This document shows, piece by piece, positions 62,878-64,000 of a stretch of DNA of 64,000 nt. The notes below the pieces were generated by a model. The model had not been told where the DNA came from. It saw only the letters and a program-made list of their open reading frames with translations, and searched no databases. Origin of the DNA: Aromatoleum aromaticum EbN1 (GTDB lineage Bacteria > Pseudomonadota > Gammaproteobacteria > Burkholderiales > Rhodocyclaceae); NCBI RefSeq assembly GCF_000025965.1, contig NC_006513.1:2046001-2110000 (forward strand), written 5' to 3'. The position numbers and the translations under genes were made by a program. Numbering within the stretch: the first letter of the stretch is position 1; each line of letters begins with the position of its first letter.

Positions 62878-64000
62878 TCAGGGGCGCTCGACGAAGCCGG
62901 TGATCTCGAGACCGAAGCCCGCCATGCTCGGGATCTTGCGCGGGCTCGCGAGGAGGCGCATCTTGCCGACCTTCAGGTCGCGCAGGATCTGCGCGCCGAC
63001 GCCGAAGAGGCGCGCGTCCCACTTCGCCGCGAGCGAGGTGTCGCCACGCAGGCCGGCGAGCAGTTCGCTGCCCGATTGCGGCCGATAGAGCAGCACGATG
63101 ACGCCCTGTTCGGCTTCGGCCAGGCGCGCCATCGCCTGGTTGACGGGGAAAGTGTGGCGGCCGCTCTCGGGATCGATGAAGTCGACGACCGAGATCGGCT
63201 CGTGCACGCGCACCAGGGTTTCGCGCTCGGGGCGGATTTCGCCGTGCGAGAGCGCGAAATGCACTTCGCCGCTCGTCTTGTCCTCGAACGCGGCGAGCCG
63301 GAAGCGGCCGTACGGCGTCTCGACGTCCTTCTCGGCGACGCGCTCGACGAGGTGCTCGTTCGCCGAACGGTACTCGATGAGGTCGCGGATCGCGCCGATC
63401 TTCAGGCCGTGCTCCTTCGCGAACTCGACCAGATCCGGCAGCCGCGCCATCGTGCCGTCGTCCTTGAGGATCTCGCAGATCACCGACGCCGGCTCGAGCC
63501 CGGCCAGCGCTGCGAGATCGCACCCCGCTTCGGTGTGGCCGGCGCGGATCAGCACGCCGCCTTTCTGCGCCATCAGCGGGAAGATGTGGCCGGGCTGCAC
63601 GATGTCGGCCGGCTTCGCGTGCCGCGCGACGGCCGCCTGCACCGTGCGCGAGCGGTCGTGGGCGGAAATGCCGGTCGTGACGCCTTCAGCCGCCTCGATC
63701 GAGGTCGTGAAAGCGGTGCCGTGCGGCGAGCGGTTGTCGCGCACCATCAGGTGCAGGTCGAGCTGGCGGCAGCGCGCTTCGGTCAGCGTCAGGCAGATCA
63801 GCCCGCGGCCGAATTTCGCCATGAAGTTGATCGCTTCCGGCGTCACGTGTTCTGCGGCGAGCACGAGGTCGCCTTCGTTCTCGCGGTCTTCCTCGTCGAC
63901 GAGCACGACCATGCGGCCGGCGCGGATGTCCTCGACGATCTCGGTGATCGGGGCGAGTGCGCTCGTGCCGGCGCCGGGCCGTCCCAAGCCGGCGCGTTCC
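62878..64000 (-). CDS. ribB: 3,4-dihydroxy-2-butanone-4-phosphate synthase with degenerate GTP-cyclohydrolase-II-like domain (RibBX type), partial
   Basis: The N-terminal RibB domain ([60 protein letters not shown]) should make the four-carbon unit for riboflavin. The second half looks like RibA but has no Cys-Cys-Cys zinc site: the region [20 protein letters not shown] replaces the normal Cys-rich segment. GTP cyclohydrolase activity is therefore not expected; a separate RibA must exist. The frame is still open at the window edge, so the start lies beyond it. A TTG at 63987 is possible but unlikely. Confidence 0.88.
   Translation of the reverse strand, partial: ERAGLGRPGAGTSALAPITEIVEDIRAGRMVVLVDEEDRENEGDLVLAAEHVTPEAINFMAKFGRGLICLTLTEARCRQLDLHLMVRDNRSPHGTAFTTSIEAAEGVTTGISAHDRSRTVQAAVARHAKPADIVQPGHIFPLMAQKGGVLIRAGHTEAGCDLAALAGLEPASVICEILKDDGTMARLPDLVEFAKEHGLKIGAIRDLIEYRSANEHLVERVAEKDVETPYGRFRLAAFEDKTSGEVHFALSHGEIRPERETLVRVHEPISVVDFIDPESGRHTFPVNQAMARLAEAEQGVIVLLYRPQSGSELLAGLRGDTSLAAKWDARLFGVGAQILRDLKVGKMRLLASPRKIPSMAGFGLEITGFVERP

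Noticed and set aside
1-64000. CRISPR arrays, tRNA or rRNA genes, prophage
   Set aside because: No regularly spaced repeats, no cloverleaf-like sequence and no phage structural genes were seen by eye. A tRNAscan or CRISPR search was not run.

Overview
The window looks like a chromosomal stretch from a high-GC denitrifying betaproteobacterium of the Azoarcus/Aromatoleum/Thauera type. This is an inference from content: an aerobic phenylacetate (paa) cluster with a linked branched-chain-type ABC transporter, a NarXL-type nitrate sensor pair beside a Crp/Fnr regulator, a complete ccm operon, an actP/yjcH pair and a RibB-RibX fusion. No rRNA, tRNA, CRISPR array or prophage was seen.

Layout. 1-5300 is an accessory patch: the end of an MFS drug exporter, three small toxin-antitoxin modules (ParDE-like; Phd plus a frameshifted PIN protein; FitA/VapB plus VapC), a frameshifted IS110-family insertion sequence, a perfect 46-bp palindrome and REP-like palindromes. 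5400-22400 is housekeeping: threonine ammonia-lyase, ThrH, PurU, an Hsp70-like protein, CspA, an LplT-like MFS protein, a hydrolase, two Tat-type exported proteins (a transglutaminase-fold protein and a TlpA-like thioredoxin), CreA, ArfB, a FrnE/DsbA-like protein, a DnaJ-like protein, gmk-rpoZ-spoT, a DUF3460 protein and an exonuclease/GIY-YIG fusion. 22450-26000 is a respiratory regulation locus: a Crp/Fnr regulator divergent from narX-narL, with a NarL-type 7-2-7 site between them. 26150-28000 is an orphan TPR protein. 28150-35200 is the cytochrome c maturation operon ccmABCDEFGHI with mostly 4-bp gene overlaps. 35300-41200 holds a DUF2249 protein with a Cys/Gly-rich tail behind an Fnr-like box, alanine racemase, an LTA-synthase-like sulfatase and the acetate permease pair.

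41200-58120 is the phenylacetate region. PaaK makes phenylacetyl-CoA, PaaABCDE epoxidises it, PaaG isomerises the epoxide, PaaN is the ring-cleavage-stage aldehyde dehydrogenase, PaaH acts in the beta-oxidation-like tail, PaaI and PaaY are salvage thioesterases, and PaaR (TetR family) is the expected repressor. A 16-bp inverted repeat fitting a TetR operator and an Fnr-type box lie next to each other between divergent paaN and paaG. paaF and paaJ are not in the window. The paa genes are followed by an ABC importer in which LivM and LivG are fused into one protein.

58300-64000 holds an Old Yellow Enzyme reductase, HU, an RhlE-type DEAD-box helicase with a long leader, and nusB-ribH-ribB(X) on the minus strand, the last running off the window edge. 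Most genes are ordinary. The points most worth a second look are the regulatory palindromes in the narXL and paa intergenic regions, the DUF2249 locus, the LivMG fusion, the 46-bp palindrome and the decayed accessory patch.
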